From the NCBI GenBank assembly GCA_014800685.1, contig JAAVFQ010000003.1, positions 71,352 to 135,351 on the forward strand: a stretch of 64,000 nucleotides of DNA. The letters run 5' to 3'. Below are positions 6,566-16,611 of this stretch, piece after piece. The number at the start of each line of letters is the position of its first letter. The stretch's first letter is position 1. This stretch comes from Bacteroidales bacterium. Its GTDB lineage: Bacteria; Bacteroidota; Bacteroidia; Bacteroidales; Muribaculaceae. A program made the position numbers and the translations under genes. The notes under the pieces are model-generated. The model made no database searches, had not been told where the DNA came from, and was given only the letters and a program-made list of their open reading frames with translations.

Positions 6566-9500
6566 TTAGTCCTGTCCGCGAAGTTTCTCCTCTTCAGGGG
6601 TTACTTCCGGGTCAAGACCCCACTGGGCCTGAGTCAGTCGCTTATAGTTGTTATAGCGCCACTTTGCGTTGGCAAGGGCTGCTGAGAACAATTCTTCTGC
6701 CTCTTCGGGATACTCTTTCATTACTGACGCATAGCGCACTTCTCCCTTGAGGAAGTCTTCAAACTTGCTCCAGTCAGGCTCCTTGCTGTCAAGACTGAAG
6801 GGATTCTCTCCCTTGAGTTCATTGTCGGGATTATATCTCCAGAGCTGCCAGTAGCCACATTCCACCGCTCTGCGCTCTTCCTCCTGACTGTGTCCCATAC
6901 CGGCCTTAAGCCCGTGATTGATGCAGGGAGAATAAGCGATTATCAGCGAAGGGCCATCGTAGGCTTCTGCCTCGCGGAAGGCCTTGAGAGTCTGTGCATT
7001 GTCAGCTCCCATGGCCACCTGCGCCACATATACATAGCCGTAGGTAGTGGCGATAAGGCCCAGATCTTTCTTGCGGATTCTCTTTCCTGACGCTGCAAAT
7101 TTCGCGATCGCTCCGAGTGGTGTGGATTTTGATGCCTGGCCGCCCGTATTGGAATAAACCTCAGTGTCAAGTACGAGGATGTTCACATTCTTTCCGGATG
7201 CGATGACGTGGTCAAGACCTCCGAAGCCTATATCGTAAGAGGCTCCATCGCCACCGATTATCCACTGAGAGCGGTTTGTGAAGTAGTGTGAGAGATTGCA
7301 GATGCTCAGTGCAAGGAGACTCTTCTCCCTAAGAGGCGTAAAGGCTGCCACAATTTTTTCTCCAAGTTCTCGAGAGAGCTTGTTGTCCTTGCGGTTGGCT
7401 ACCCATTCCTTTGCAAGAGCCTTTACATCGTCTGACACCTCGTCGGATTTCTCTACCTGATCCATGAGATCTACAAGTCGAAGTTGCATTTTCTCGTAGG
7501 CTATTCTCATGCCGAGACCAAACTCACAGAAATCTTCAAAGAGAGAATTTGCCCAGGCCGGTCCGTGACCCTGCTGATCCGTGCAGTAAGGCGTCGCGGG
7601 CACAGAGCCTGAATAGATTGACGAGCAGCCAGTGGCGTTCGCTATCACCTGACGGTCGCCGAAAAGCTGAGTCATTAGCTTGATATAGGGTGTCTCTCCA
7701 CATCCGGCACACGCGCCGGAGAACTCGAAGAGTGGCGTGGCGAACTGGCTGTTCTTCACATTCAGAGAGACGTCTACCAGCTCCTTCTTGCTCTTAACAT
7801 TCTTCACAAGTGACTCCCAAACGGGCGCCTCCTCCATCTGTGATGAGAGTGGCTTCATCTGCAAGGCCTTTGCTCCGCGTTTTCCCGGGCACACATCCAC
7901 ACAGTTGCCACATCCGAGACAGTCAAGCGGGCTGACCTGCTGACGGAATTTCATGCCCTCAAACTGTTTGCCTATCGCCGTAATCACGCGCTCATCTGAG
8001 AGACCAACTTTCGCCTGCTCGTCTGCCGTCATCACAAAGGGACGGATGGAGGCGTGAGGACACACGAAGGAACATTTGTTGCACTGTATGCAGTTGTCCG
8101 GATTCCATTCGGGCACGAATGCCGCTACTCCTCGCTTCTCGTAGGCTGCCGTGCCGTTGGGCATCGTGCCGTCGGGCATATCTATGAAGGCGCTGACGGG
8201 AAGAAGGTTGCCGTCCTGAGCATTTATCGGATGAACAAAGTCATTGATGAAAGCCGGATTGTCATTGGCAGACACAGGCTCATCCTCCAGAGTAGCCCAT
8301 GAGGGATCCACTGCCAGCTCATGATACTCGCTTCCGCGGTCTACGGCTGCGTAGTTCATATTGACCACATTTTCACCCTTGCGGCCGTAAGACTTCACGA
8401 TGAATTTCTTCATCTGCTCCACGGCAAGATCCACTGGGATTACCTCCGTTATGCGGAAGAATGCAGACTGCAGAATAGTATTCGTACGATTGCCGAGACC
8501 GATTTCGCGTGCTATGCGGGAGGCATTGATATAATAGACCTTTATATCATTCTGAGCGAAATAGCGCTTCACCTTGTTAGGCAGATTCTTGGCTAAGGTC
8601 TCACCCTCCCATACGGTATTCAGCAGGAAAGTTCCCCCTTTCTGAAGGCCGCGAGTCACGTCATACATCTTCAGATAGGCCTGCACATGGCAAGCTACGA
8701 AGTTCGGCGTGTTCACCAGATATGTAGAGCGGATGGGCTCGTCGCCAAATCTCAGGTGAGAGCAGGTGAAGCCGCCTGACTTCTTGGAGTCATAGTCAAA
8801 ATATGCCTGGCAATATTTATCGGTATTGTCACCGATGATTTTCACTGAATTTTTGTTGGCACCTACCGTTCCATCCGCGCCAAGACCGTAGAATTTAGCC
8901 TGGAACATTCCCTTACCGCCGAGAATAAGATCGGGAAGCACGGGAAGGGATTTGAATGTCACGTCGTCCACGATGCCGATGGTAAAGCCGTTTTTCGGTT
9001 CCGGGAGAGCCAGATTCTCATATACTGCCTCTATCTGTGAGGGCGTGGTGTCCTTTGAGCTGAGTCCATAGCGGCCGCCTACGGTGAGCGGAGCGTTGGT
9101 CATCGTTGAGAGACAAGCCTTCACATCAAGATAGAGAGGTTCACCTGTGGAGCCTATCTCCTTCGTTCTGTCGAGCACGGCGATTCTCTTGACGCTCTTG
9201 GGAAGCACTGAGAGGAAATGCTTTGCTGAGAAGGGACGATACAGATGCACGCTGATAAGACCGACTTTCTCTCCCTTGGAGTTCAGGTAGTCTACGGTCT
9301 CCTGAATAGTCTGAGTCACTGAGCCGATAGCTATGATCACTCTATCTGCATCCTCGGCGCCATAATAGTTGAAAAGGTGATATTCCCTGCCGGTGATTTT
9401 AGTGATTTCTGCCATATAGGCTTCCACTATCTCGGGCACTGCCTCATGGAAATTATTGGAGGCTTCGGTGTGCTGGAAGAATACGTCGGGATTTTCCGCC

Positions 9501-10159
9501 ATACCCCTTGTCACGGGAGTTTCGGGATTAAGAGCTCTGCGACGGAAACGGCTGATGGCCTCACGGTCAAGTAGGGGAAGAAGATCCTCTTCGTGCATCT
9601 CCTCGATTTTCTGTATCTCGTGGGAGGTGCGGAAGCCGTCAAAGAAATTGACGAAGGGCACGCTGGACTTGATTGATGCAAGATGAGCCACTCCGGCCAA
9701 ATCCATTACCTCCTGCACGCTTCCCTCCGCAAGCATGGCAAAGCCGGTCTGGCGACAGGCCATTACGTCTGAGTGGTCGCCGAAGATGGACAATGCATGG
9801 GTAGCCAGCGCACGCGCCGATACGTGAAATACGCATGGGAGAAGCTCGCCTGCTATCTTATACATATTCGGTATCATAAGCAGCAGACCTTGTGATGCCG
9901 TATAGGTAGTAGTCAACGCGCCAGCCTGAAGAGACCCGTGAACGGCACCGGCTGCTCCGGCCTCGCTCTGCATCTCCTGAACCATCACTGTCTCGCCAAA
10001 CATATTTTTCTTTCCTGCGGCAGACCAGTCGTCCACATATTCTGCCATTGTGGAGGAGGGGGTTATGGGATAGATAGCGGCTACTTCGCTAAACATATAG
10101 CTTACGTGGGCTGCGGCCTGATTGCCGTCACACGTCAAATACGTCTTTGCCTTGCTCAT
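6566..10159 (-). CDS. nifJ: Pyruvate:ferredoxin (flavodoxin) oxidoreductase
   Basis: A 1197-residue single-chain PFOR that oxidatively decarboxylates pyruvate to acetyl-CoA and CO2 and reduces ferredoxin, the central step of anaerobic pyruvate breakdown. Domains in order: N-terminal pyrimidine-binding domain (AAIYPITPSSTMAEY), transketolase-C-like domain, gamma domain (GRYGLSSK, FGLGADGTVGANKNS region), EKR linker, an inserted 2x[4Fe-4S] ferredoxin module (CIQCNKCSFVCP and CLGCGNCVDVCP), and the C-terminal TPP domain with CAGCGETP, GDGASYDIGFGGLDHV and NTGGQASKSTP. A further C-terminal Cys sits in SPCINHG. Full length and intact. Monocistronic, with a hairpin in its leader at 10203-10220. Confidence 0.98.
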   Translation of the reverse strand: MSKAKTYLTCDGNQAAAHVSYMFSEVAAIYPITPSSTMAEYVDDWSAAGKKNMFGETVMVQEMQSEAGAAGAVHGSLQAGALTTTYTASQGLLLMIPNMYKIAGELLPCVFHVSARALATHALSIFGDHSDVMACRQTGFAMLAEGSVQEVMDLAGVAHLASIKSSVPFVNFFDGFRTSHEIQKIEEMHEEDLLPLLDREAISRFRRRALNPETPVTRGMAENPDVFFQHTEASNNFHEAVPEIVEAYMAEITKITGREYHLFNYYGAEDADRVIIAIGSVTQTIQETVDYLNSKGEKVGLISVHLYRPFSAKHFLSVLPKSVKRIAVLDRTKEIGSTGEPLYLDVKACLSTMTNAPLTVGGRYGLSSKDTTPSQIEAVYENLALPEPKNGFTIGIVDDVTFKSLPVLPDLILGGKGMFQAKFYGLGADGTVGANKNSVKIIGDNTDKYCQAYFDYDSKKSGGFTCSHLRFGDEPIRSTYLVNTPNFVACHVQAYLKMYDVTRGLQKGGTFLLNTVWEGETLAKNLPNKVKRYFAQNDIKVYYINASRIAREIGLGNRTNTILQSAFFRITEVIPVDLAVEQMKKFIVKSYGRKGENVVNMNYAAVDRGSEYHELAVDPSWATLEDEPVSANDNPAFINDFVHPINAQDGNLLPVSAFIDMPDGTMPNGTAAYEKRGVAAFVPEWNPDNCIQCNKCSFVCPHASIRPFVMTADEQAKVGLSDERVITAIGKQFEGMKFRQQVSPLDCLGCGNCVDVCPGKRGAKALQMKPLSSQMEEAPVWESLVKNVKSKKELVDVSLNVKNSQFATPLFEFSGACAGCGETPYIKLMTQLFGDRQVIANATGCSSIYSGSVPATPYCTDQQGHGPAWANSLFEDFCEFGLGMRIAYEKMQLRLVDLMDQVEKSDEVSDDVKALAKEWVANRKDNKLSRELGEKIVAAFTPLREKSLLALSICNLSHYFTNRSQWIIGGDGASYDIGFGGLDHVIASGKNVNILVLDTEVYSNTGGQASKSTPLGAIAKFAASGKRIRKKDLGLIATTYGYVYVAQVAMGADNAQTLKAFREAEAYDGPSLIIAYSPCINHGLKAGMGHSQEEERRAVECGYWQLWRYNPDNELKGENPFSLDSKEPDWSKFEDFLKGEVRYASVMKEYPEEAEELFSAALANAKWRYNNYKRLTQAQWGLDPEVTPEEEKLRGQD

Positions 10160-10202
10160 AAAGTTTTCTTTTTTGGATTCTTTTTTACCAATCCTCGCTC
10201 TT

Positions 10203-10220
10203 GGATAAGCATCCTTATCC
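10203..10220. promoter_or_regulatory. Perfect 7-bp palindrome upstream of nifJ
   Basis: GGATAAG-CATC-CTTATCC, centred about 52 bp upstream of the nifJ start. A second inverted repeat, CAGCT-TCAAG-AGCTG, lies near 10260. Either could be a repressor site or an mRNA hairpin. I cannot place a clear promoter here. Confidence 0.45.
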
Positions 10221-10315
10221 GCCGGCAGGATTTATTACCTTAGATATAATATTGTGGACAGCTTCAAGAGCTGTTATTTTCTTTTGCCCGGGCTCTCCGC
10301 AGGGATGCTAAGCGG

Positions 10316-11647
10316 TCATAGAAGTTCTATCTTCTGACGTTTTCCCTTGATTTTCTCCTTTGAGACGCGTTCGGCCACCTCAGCGGCTTTGTCTGAACGG
10401 ACAGCTACCAGAGAATAATGATCGAAGACATCTATCTTCCCTATGTCGCCGGCTTCCAGACCTCCTGTCTTCACCAGAAATCCAAGTATATCTCCGCGCG
10501 AGAGTTTCTCCTTCTTTCCGGCACCGAAACGTAGGGTCTCCATGTCGGAAGCGGACGGAGTCTCCGCTTTGCTGTCTACGTGAAATTCGTCATCAAAATC
10601 CACGTATTCTTTCACTTCCTCATCAGGCCCCATGAGAATGTAGACGTCACCTTCATTGTTTATTCTGGCCGTTCGGCCGTTGCGGTGCGTATAGTTCTCC
10701 GCGGTAAGCGGCTGATGATAGTGCACGATATTCGTTATCTTCTCTATATCAAGTCCGCGCGCAGCCAAATCCGTTGCCACGAGCACAGGTCTTGAACCAT
10801 TATTAAAGAGCTTGACAGCCTTTTCTCTATCATGCTGGTCCAGACCTCCGTGATAAAGGGCGCACTTGTAGCCATTCCTATCCAGATACTGAGCCACTCG
10901 CTCCGCACTTTCCCTGTGATTGACAAAAATTATGGAGCGCACCCCCTCCTCCTTTGTATGAAGGGTATTAAGAAGCATTCTCAGCGTAGCCAGCTTGTCC
11001 TTGCCATCGGAGTCAACTCTATGCACCCCCAGTCTTCTGCGGAGGTCTTTGTTTTTCTCCAGAAAGTCCAGACGCGCGGGAGCATCGAGCTTAATAAATT
11101 CCGGAAGAACTGCCAAGTCAGTCGCTGATGTCAGTATCGTATGGCTCACGTTTTTCATCCGGTTTAAGATCTTGCGCATCTCATCTTCAAAGCCGAGCTC
11201 AAGCGACTTATCAAACTCATCAAGCACTAAAATACGCACCGGAAGAACATCCACGTTTCTTCTATTGATATGGTCGAGAAGACGACCGGGAGTGGCCACT
11301 ATAATATCGGGAACTATGCTGAGAGTATTAACTTCATCCTCAACCTTATGACCACCGTAGAGGGCTGTGGTCTTGAAGCCTCTCGCTATCTCGCGGATGA
11401 TGCCGGCTATCTGCATCACAAGCTCCCTGGAGGGAGCAATTATCACTGACTGCACTCTGCCCGTAGGCGCCTTCAGCATCTTGAGCATCGGGAGGATGAA
11501 GGCAAGAGTCTTGCCACTACCCGTCGGCGACAAAAGGATTATATCTTTTGCCTCGGCAGAAAGTCTCATCATTTTTTCCTGCATCTCATTGAGACTCTGA
11601 ATATTGAGACGGTCTTTTATCAGTGGTAAGAATTCTTTTTCTCTCAT
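10316..11647 (-). CDS. DEAD-box ATP-dependent RNA helicase (DbpA-like)
   Basis: A 443-residue helicase. Motif I SPTGSGKT is near residue 42, motif Ia APSREL, Ib TPGR, motif II LDEFD (so DEFD, not DEAD), motif III TSAT, then RecA domain 2 with motif V ATDLAARGLDI and motif VI HRNGRTAR. The last 70 residues (DILGFLVKTGGLEAGDIGKI onward) match the DbpA-type RNA-binding domain that in E. coli recognises 23S rRNA hairpin 92. The Q motif is short or absent at the N-terminus. Role is probably large-subunit ribosome assembly. It follows recG on the same strand after a 91 bp gap and may be read with it. Confidence 0.92.
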   Translation of the reverse strand: MREKEFLPLIKDRLNIQSLNEMQEKMMRLSAEAKDIILLSPTGSGKTLAFILPMLKMLKAPTGRVQSVIIAPSRELVMQIAGIIREIARGFKTTALYGGHKVEDEVNTLSIVPDIIVATPGRLLDHINRRNVDVLPVRILVLDEFDKSLELGFEDEMRKILNRMKNVSHTILTSATDLAVLPEFIKLDAPARLDFLEKNKDLRRRLGVHRVDSDGKDKLATLRMLLNTLHTKEEGVRSIIFVNHRESAERVAQYLDRNGYKCALYHGGLDQHDREKAVKLFNNGSRPVLVATDLAARGLDIEKITNIVHYHQPLTAENYTHRNGRTARINNEGDVYILMGPDEEVKEYVDFDDEFHVDSKAETPSASDMETLRFGAGKKEKLSRGDILGFLVKTGGLEAGDIGKIDVFDHYSLVAVRSDKAAEVAERVSKEKIKGKRQKIELL

Positions 11648-11738
11648 TTTTTCATATCGGTGGGGAAAGATGTTATATTCCCCACATGATTATAACACAT
11701 GTAACGCCACAAAGTTGCTGAAAGGTAAGATTTTTGAC

Positions 11739-13892
11739 TTAGGAAATCTGCGACCAGTCGAAACTCCTTGCAAACCTCAGCTGAAGTTCTGTGGCGAGCA
11801 ATCGCAGGGAGGCTTCGCTGAGTGGGAGCGTCACACCCTCGTCCAGTGAAGAAGGGTGTGCCACATCGGTGGCGGAAATCTCCGGATTGGAGTCAAGAAC
11901 ATCAGTTGCTACTCTCCTTGCCATCTCCATTATCTGACCATCTTTCGTAATGTTGGCCACCTTGAAGTCGAAGAGCATGCCGCTCTGCTGCGTACCCTCC
12001 ATGTCACCCGGCCCTCTCATTTTCATATCCTCTTCTGCCACAATAAATCCGTCGGTGGTCTGAGTCATTATCTCCAGCCTGCGGCGTGTATCGGCAGCTA
12101 TCTTCCTCTTCGTCATGAGGATACAATAGCTCATATCGGCTCCTCGTCCTACTCTTCCTCGCAGCTGATGAAGTTGAGACAGCCCGAATCTTTCGGCGTT
12201 ATGTATCATTATCACCGTAGCATTGGGAACGTTAACGCCCACTTCGATTACTGTAGTGGCCACCAGAATCCTCGCTTCGCCCGACACAAAGCGCTCCATT
12301 TGCCTCTCCTTGACGTCTGCCTTCATCTGGCCATGCACGCAACTGACCTGATACTCAGGATAATTCTCACACGTAAACCTATACCCCTCTTCCAGGCTCT
12401 TCAGCTCGAGTTTGTCATTCTCCTTGACGAGAGGATATACTATGTATATCTGTCGGCCCTCGGCGAGTTGACGGCGAATGAGGGCATCGACTCCGGCACG
12501 CATATCATCATAGCGCAATAGTGTCTGCACCGGTTTACGACCAGGGGGAAGCTCATCGAGTATGCTGACGTCAAGGTCGCCGTAAACGGTCATCGCCAGC
12601 GTTCTGGGTATCGGTGTCGCTGTCATCACGAGTACATGGGGAGGAGTCGAATTTTTAGCCCACATACGGGCCCGCTGAGCCACTCCGAATCTGTGCTGCT
12701 CGTCTATCACCACGAGTCCGAGATTATTAAACTTCACCCCCTCTTCAAGCAATGCATGGGTGCCGATAAGAATGTCAAGCGAACCATCTTCAAGTGCCGC
12801 GTGCAACAGCCTTCGCTCAGAAGCCCGTGTACTCCCGGTGAGCAACGCTGTCTTCAATCCTATCTTTTCTCCCCATTCGCGGATAGTCTCATAGTGCTGA
12901 GTGGCAAGAATCTCCGTAGGAGCCATCAGAGCCGCTTGAAATCCATTATCGGCAGCCATGAGCATAGACATGAAGGCTACCATGGTCTTTCCCGATCCTA
13001 CATCCCCTTGCAGTAGCCGATTCATCTGCCTTGCGGTTTTCATATCCGCACGAATCTCGCGCAGCACACGCTTCTGGGCGCCTGTCAGTTCGAATGGAAG
13101 ACAGTTATTATAGAAATCATTGAAATACTTACCTATCGAGGAAAAGACGTGCCCTTTGATTTTCACGCTCCTTTCGCGCGAATACCTCAGAATGTGGAGC
13201 TGCACATAGAAGAGTTCTTCAAATTTCATCCTCTCACGCGCCCTCTGAAGATCTCTGATGTTTTCCGGAAGATGCATATTTTTTATTGCCTCGGCAAGGG
13301 GCATCAAATGATATTTATCCACTATCTCCCTCGGAAGCGTTTCGCGTATCTCATCAAGGATTCCCGCTTCATAGATTTTTAGAAATATCTGCTGAAAAGT
13401 GCGCGAGACGAATCCTTTCTTGCGCATCTTTTCTGTCACGGTATAGATACCCCTAAGGCCTTCTCTGGGCTTATCCGGATCATACACTTCTATTTCGGGG
13501 TGACGAAATTGATAGCGACCGTTAAAGAGTGAAGGTTTGCCGAAGAGCACATATTCTCTGCCGGGGATTATCCCGTCTCTTATCTGCTTGATACGCGCAA
13601 ACCACACTACTTCAATTATATTCCTCCCCTCGCGGAATGTTCCCACAAGCCTCTGGCGAGCCCCTTCACCCTCAACCGTAAATTGCAGAAATTCGCCCTT
13701 GATCTGAACCATCGGCATATCACCCTGAAAGTCGGCTACTGAATAGAATTTGCTTCTATCCACATAGCGGAAGGGGAAGTAAGATATAAGATCGCGTCCG
13801 TTGTGGATGTCAAGTTCGGACGCAAGAATTTTGGCCCGGGCCTCCCCCACGCCTTTCACAAATTTTACATCTCTTTTCGCCAGATTCTGCAC
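11739..13892 (-). CDS. recG: ATP-dependent DNA helicase RecG
   Basis: A 717-residue branch-migrating helicase that regresses stalled replication forks. The N-terminal wedge domain (an OB fold, about residues 60-160) is followed by the SF2 core: LLQGDVGSGKTMVAF (motif I), MAPTEILA, IGTHALLE, VVIDEQHRFGV (DEQH motif II), VMTATPIPRTLA (motif III) and the C-terminal GRVGRGADMSYCIL and DMKMRGPGDMEGTQQSG motifs typical of RecG. The start is GTG at 13892, because a stop codon lies three codons upstream in frame; an AAGAAGAG stretch precedes it. It sits 43 bp after ispD. Confidence 0.97.
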   Translation of the reverse strand: MQNLAKRDVKFVKGVGEARAKILASELDIHNGRDLISYFPFRYVDRSKFYSVADFQGDMPMVQIKGEFLQFTVEGEGARQRLVGTFREGRNIIEVVWFARIKQIRDGIIPGREYVLFGKPSLFNGRYQFRHPEIEVYDPDKPREGLRGIYTVTEKMRKKGFVSRTFQQIFLKIYEAGILDEIRETLPREIVDKYHLMPLAEAIKNMHLPENIRDLQRARERMKFEELFYVQLHILRYSRERSVKIKGHVFSSIGKYFNDFYNNCLPFELTGAQKRVLREIRADMKTARQMNRLLQGDVGSGKTMVAFMSMLMAADNGFQAALMAPTEILATQHYETIREWGEKIGLKTALLTGSTRASERRLLHAALEDGSLDILIGTHALLEEGVKFNNLGLVVIDEQHRFGVAQRARMWAKNSTPPHVLVMTATPIPRTLAMTVYGDLDVSILDELPPGRKPVQTLLRYDDMRAGVDALIRRQLAEGRQIYIVYPLVKENDKLELKSLEEGYRFTCENYPEYQVSCVHGQMKADVKERQMERFVSGEARILVATTVIEVGVNVPNATVIMIHNAERFGLSQLHQLRGRVGRGADMSYCILMTKRKIAADTRRRLEIMTQTTDGFIVAEEDMKMRGPGDMEGTQQSGMLFDFKVANITKDGQIMEMARRVATDVLDSNPEISATDVAHPSSLDEGVTLPLSEASLRLLATELQLRFARSFDWSQIS

Positions 13893-13935
13893 CTCTTCTT
13901 AATTCTATGTAAGTATTGAATTTTAAACCTACTCT

Positions 13936-14670
13936 CTACCTCGATGCCAGAACAGCTGAGGCAAGCAGAAAGTCGATCGGGTTGGTGACCTTGAAATTTT
14001 CCGGACTCCCCTCATAAAGATTGATGACGCCTCCGGCGGCTTCGTAGACAGAGGCATCATCGGTAAATTCAGGCCTCAATCCGCGAGAATATGCATTCTT
14101 AATCGATTCCACCTCAAATATCTGCGGAGTCTGCACAGCATAATAACGGGCACGGTCGAGCGCTTTTGAGTCTTTGTCTGAAATATTCCCGGAGGGGAGA
14201 TAGCGCAATGAATTCACTTCGGGCACCACAGGCACAGCCGACCCTTTCTCAAGCGCGCATTCCCATCCTCGCCTTACCAATTCCGGGGTGAGCATTGGGC
14301 GCGCGGCATCGTGGATAGCCACATAGCATCTCCCTTGACCGGGAGGTATCATCCGTAGCCCATTAATCACGCTCTGAAGTCTGTCCTTACCTCCGCCGCA
14401 TATAATGAGACGTTCGGCGTCAGGATATTCTGCCGCTATCCTCAGCCACTGCTCTCTACATGAATCATTGAGCACGAGAATAATCCTGCAATTCGCATCC
14501 TCTTCAAGAAATGCCCGAATACTATAAATCAGCATAGGCACTCCGAGCAAAGGTTGCATTTGCTTGGGAAGGTCGCCGCCGGCGCGCAGCCCGGAGCCTC
14601 CGGCCATGAGGAGCGCATATTTACGAATAGAGGCGGCGTCGCCTGACGCCGCCTCGTTATAATCTTGCAT
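13936..14670 (-). CDS. ispD: 2-C-methyl-D-erythritol 4-phosphate cytidylyltransferase
   Basis: A 244-residue enzyme of the MEP isoprenoid pathway that couples CTP to methylerythritol phosphate. The nucleotide-binding signature is ALLMAGGSGLRAGGDLPKQM near the N-terminus (residues 18-37), followed by CGGGKDRLQSV, AIHDAARPMLTPELV and TDDASVYEAAGG. The frame stays open upstream into fabG, but the ATG at 14670 gives the family length and follows fabG by 17 bp. Part of the fabG-ispD-recG gene string. Confidence 0.95.
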   Translation of the reverse strand: MQDYNEAASGDAASIRKYALLMAGGSGLRAGGDLPKQMQPLLGVPMLIYSIRAFLEEDANCRIILVLNDSCREQWLRIAAEYPDAERLIICGGGKDRLQSVINGLRMIPPGQGRCYVAIHDAARPMLTPELVRRGWECALEKGSAVPVVPEVNSLRYLPSGNISDKDSKALDRARYYAVQTPQIFEVESIKNAYSRGLRPEFTDDASVYEAAGGVINLYEGSPENFKVTNPIDFLLASAVLASR

Positions 14671-14687
14671 AAATATCGGGGTAATAT

Positions 14688-15434
14688 TTACATATTCATA
14701 CCGCCGTCCACCTGAATCACCTGGCCTGTGACGTAGCCGGAAAGGTCTGAGGCAAGGAAAGTAGCTACATTGGCGATATCTTCCACCTGACCGCCTCTGC
14801 GCAGAGGTATCTTCTGCTTCCACTCCTCGCGCACGCTGTCGGGAAGAGCAGCAGTCATAGCGGTTTCGATGAATCCGGGAGCGATGGCATTGGCACGGAT
14901 GCCACGTGAGCCTACTTCCTGAGCTATGGATTTGGCAAGAGCTATCAGGCCGGCCTTGGAGGCAGCATAGTTTGACTGACCGGCATTGCCGTGCACACCC
15001 ACAACTGAGGCCATATTGATGATAGAGCCATGCTTCTGTCTCATCATGATGGGGAGGACAGCATGGATAAAGTTGAAGGCCGATTTAAGATTGACTGCTA
15101 TCACGGCATCCCATTGAGCTTCTGTCATGCGCAGCATAAGACCATCCTTTGTGATTCCGGCATTATTGACAAGTATGTCTATGCTTCCGAAGTCTTTCTT
15201 AATTTCAGCTACCACCTTCTCGGTGTCTTCGAAGTTCGCGGCATTTGAGGCATAGCCTTTACATTTCACGCCCAGCGCCTCGATTTCTTTCTGCGTTTCG
15301 AGTCCTGACTCATCGATTACAAGGTCAGTAAATGCGATGTTTGCGCCTTCCTGCGCGAACTTAAGAGCAATCCCTTTACCGATGCCACGCGCAGCGCCGG
15401 TGATAAGGGCTGTTTTTCCTTCGAGAAGTTTCAT
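14688..15434 (-). CDS. fabG: 3-oxoacyl-[acyl-carrier-protein] reductase
   Basis: A 248-residue short-chain dehydrogenase that reduces 3-oxoacyl-ACP with NADPH in fatty acid elongation. Cofactor motif is TGAARGIGKG (residues 12-21), with NNAGITKDGLM near 88 and the catalytic Ser (NMASVVGVHGN), Tyr and Lys (YAASKAG). The C-terminus GYVTGQVIQVDGGMNM is characteristic of FabG. ispD starts 17 bp downstream. The FabH-like gene and tetR lie upstream on the same strand. Confidence 0.95.
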   Translation of the reverse strand: MKLLEGKTALITGAARGIGKGIALKFAQEGANIAFTDLVIDESGLETQKEIEALGVKCKGYASNAANFEDTEKVVAEIKKDFGSIDILVNNAGITKDGLMLRMTEAQWDAVIAVNLKSAFNFIHAVLPIMMRQKHGSIINMASVVGVHGNAGQSNYAASKAGLIALAKSIAQEVGSRGIRANAIAPGFIETAMTAALPDSVREEWKQKIPLRRGGQVEDIANVATFLASDLSGYVTGQVIQVDGGMNM

Positions 15435-15611
15435 ATATTTCTATTTTTAAGTAATTCCAATTTCAAAAGTTAGAAAAGTGCTTGAAAATTTACAGTGCCG
15501 GAGTTTATCGGTGATATTTCTCCGCGTGCTTTAATTCACTCATCAGAGGACCACCCCTCCTAAACTAATAAACTCAAAAAGTTAAGTCAAGCTTGCGAGA
15601 CTTAATTCACA

Positions 15612-16556
15612 TTAGTTTTCCACAATGAAGCACCCGCATGAATATCCGCCGCCGAAGACCATAAGGGCCACCTTGTCTCCTTTGGCAAATTTGTCTCTAT
15701 TCTGAGCAAAGACAAGCGGAGCCGAAGCCGAGCCGGTATTTCCCAGTTCTTCTATATTGTTGATGAAATGCTCCATCGGCCTTTCAAGCTGTTTAGCCAC
15801 CTGCGCCACGATACGCTTATTGGCCTGGTGAGTGATAAGATACTTAATATCCTCCTGATTCAGACCTGTATTATCAAGTGAGTGTTTAAGGGCATGTATC
15901 ATATACCTGCAGGCATGGATGAAGACGTCTCTGCCGTCAGGCATGGTGATACCCTCGGTTTTGGGCTTCAGACAGACGCCGCCGGGGCCACGCCCCACAT
16001 CACCGAGTCCTTCGGTGAAGACGTCGAGTATGCGCACGTCAGTGTCTGCCACTCTCTCTTTTGAAATGAAGAAAGCCACCGCTGCGTCGCCCCACAGATG
16101 CCCGGACTTCGGGTCAGCTTCGTTGGAATAATAAGTGTTATGTTCGCTGCAGACGAGCAGGGCCTTGGTTGCCTTTCCGGATGCAAAATAGCCCTCTATG
16201 ACTTCGAGTCCGTTAATGAAGGATGAGCAAGCGGAAGAGACATAGACAGCCTTTGCCCCGTTGATGCCGAAAGCTCTTTGAGCTTCATGGGCGAGAGTGG
16301 CCACGGAGTCGTAGCAGCAATAATGGGCAGCTACGATAAGGTCAACGTCCTTTATATCGTAGGGCAATCCCTTAATTGCATCTTCTATCGCCTCAATACC
16401 CATTGTATTGACGTTCTCTGTATCAGAGCACTTGGAACGGCTGTTTATGCCCGTTCGTTGAACTATCCATTCTGAAGTGAGTCCGTTCACGTCCAGAAAA
16501 TATTCATTAGAGACTCTTTGTTGCGGCACGTAGTAGCCGGTGGCGTTGATAAACAT
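15612..16556 (-). CDS. 3-oxoacyl-ACP synthase III family ketosynthase (FabH-like)
   Basis: A 314-residue thiolase-fold condensing enzyme. The Cys-His-Asn triad is present: Cys110 in VSSACSSF, His in ITHQANKR and Asn in LGNTGSASAP. FabH starts fatty acid chains by condensing acetyl-CoA with malonyl-ACP. This protein is more diverged than a standard FabH (no GTGGD-type glycine-rich start), so it may prime a special fatty acid rather than the main pathway. It sits between a TetR regulator (55 bp upstream) and fabG (177 bp downstream), which suggests joint control of lipid synthesis. Confidence 0.88.
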   Translation of the reverse strand: MFINATGYYVPQQRVSNEYFLDVNGLTSEWIVQRTGINSRSKCSDTENVNTMGIEAIEDAIKGLPYDIKDVDLIVAAHYCCYDSVATLAHEAQRAFGINGAKAVYVSSACSSFINGLEVIEGYFASGKATKALLVCSEHNTYYSNEADPKSGHLWGDAAVAFFISKERVADTDVRILDVFTEGLGDVGRGPGGVCLKPKTEGITMPDGRDVFIHACRYMIHALKHSLDNTGLNQEDIKYLITHQANKRIVAQVAKQLERPMEHFINNIEELGNTGSASAPLVFAQNRDKFAKGDKVALMVFGGGYSCGCFIVEN

Positions 16557-16611
16557 GGGATCAGAGGTTAAAAAATTTATTACAGAGAGCGCATTGAAAT
16601 AACGAGTGGCT

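Noticed and set aside
14671..14823. N-terminal extension of ispD into fabG
   Set aside because: The added residues come from the fabG coding region read in another frame; the ATG at 14670 fits the family.
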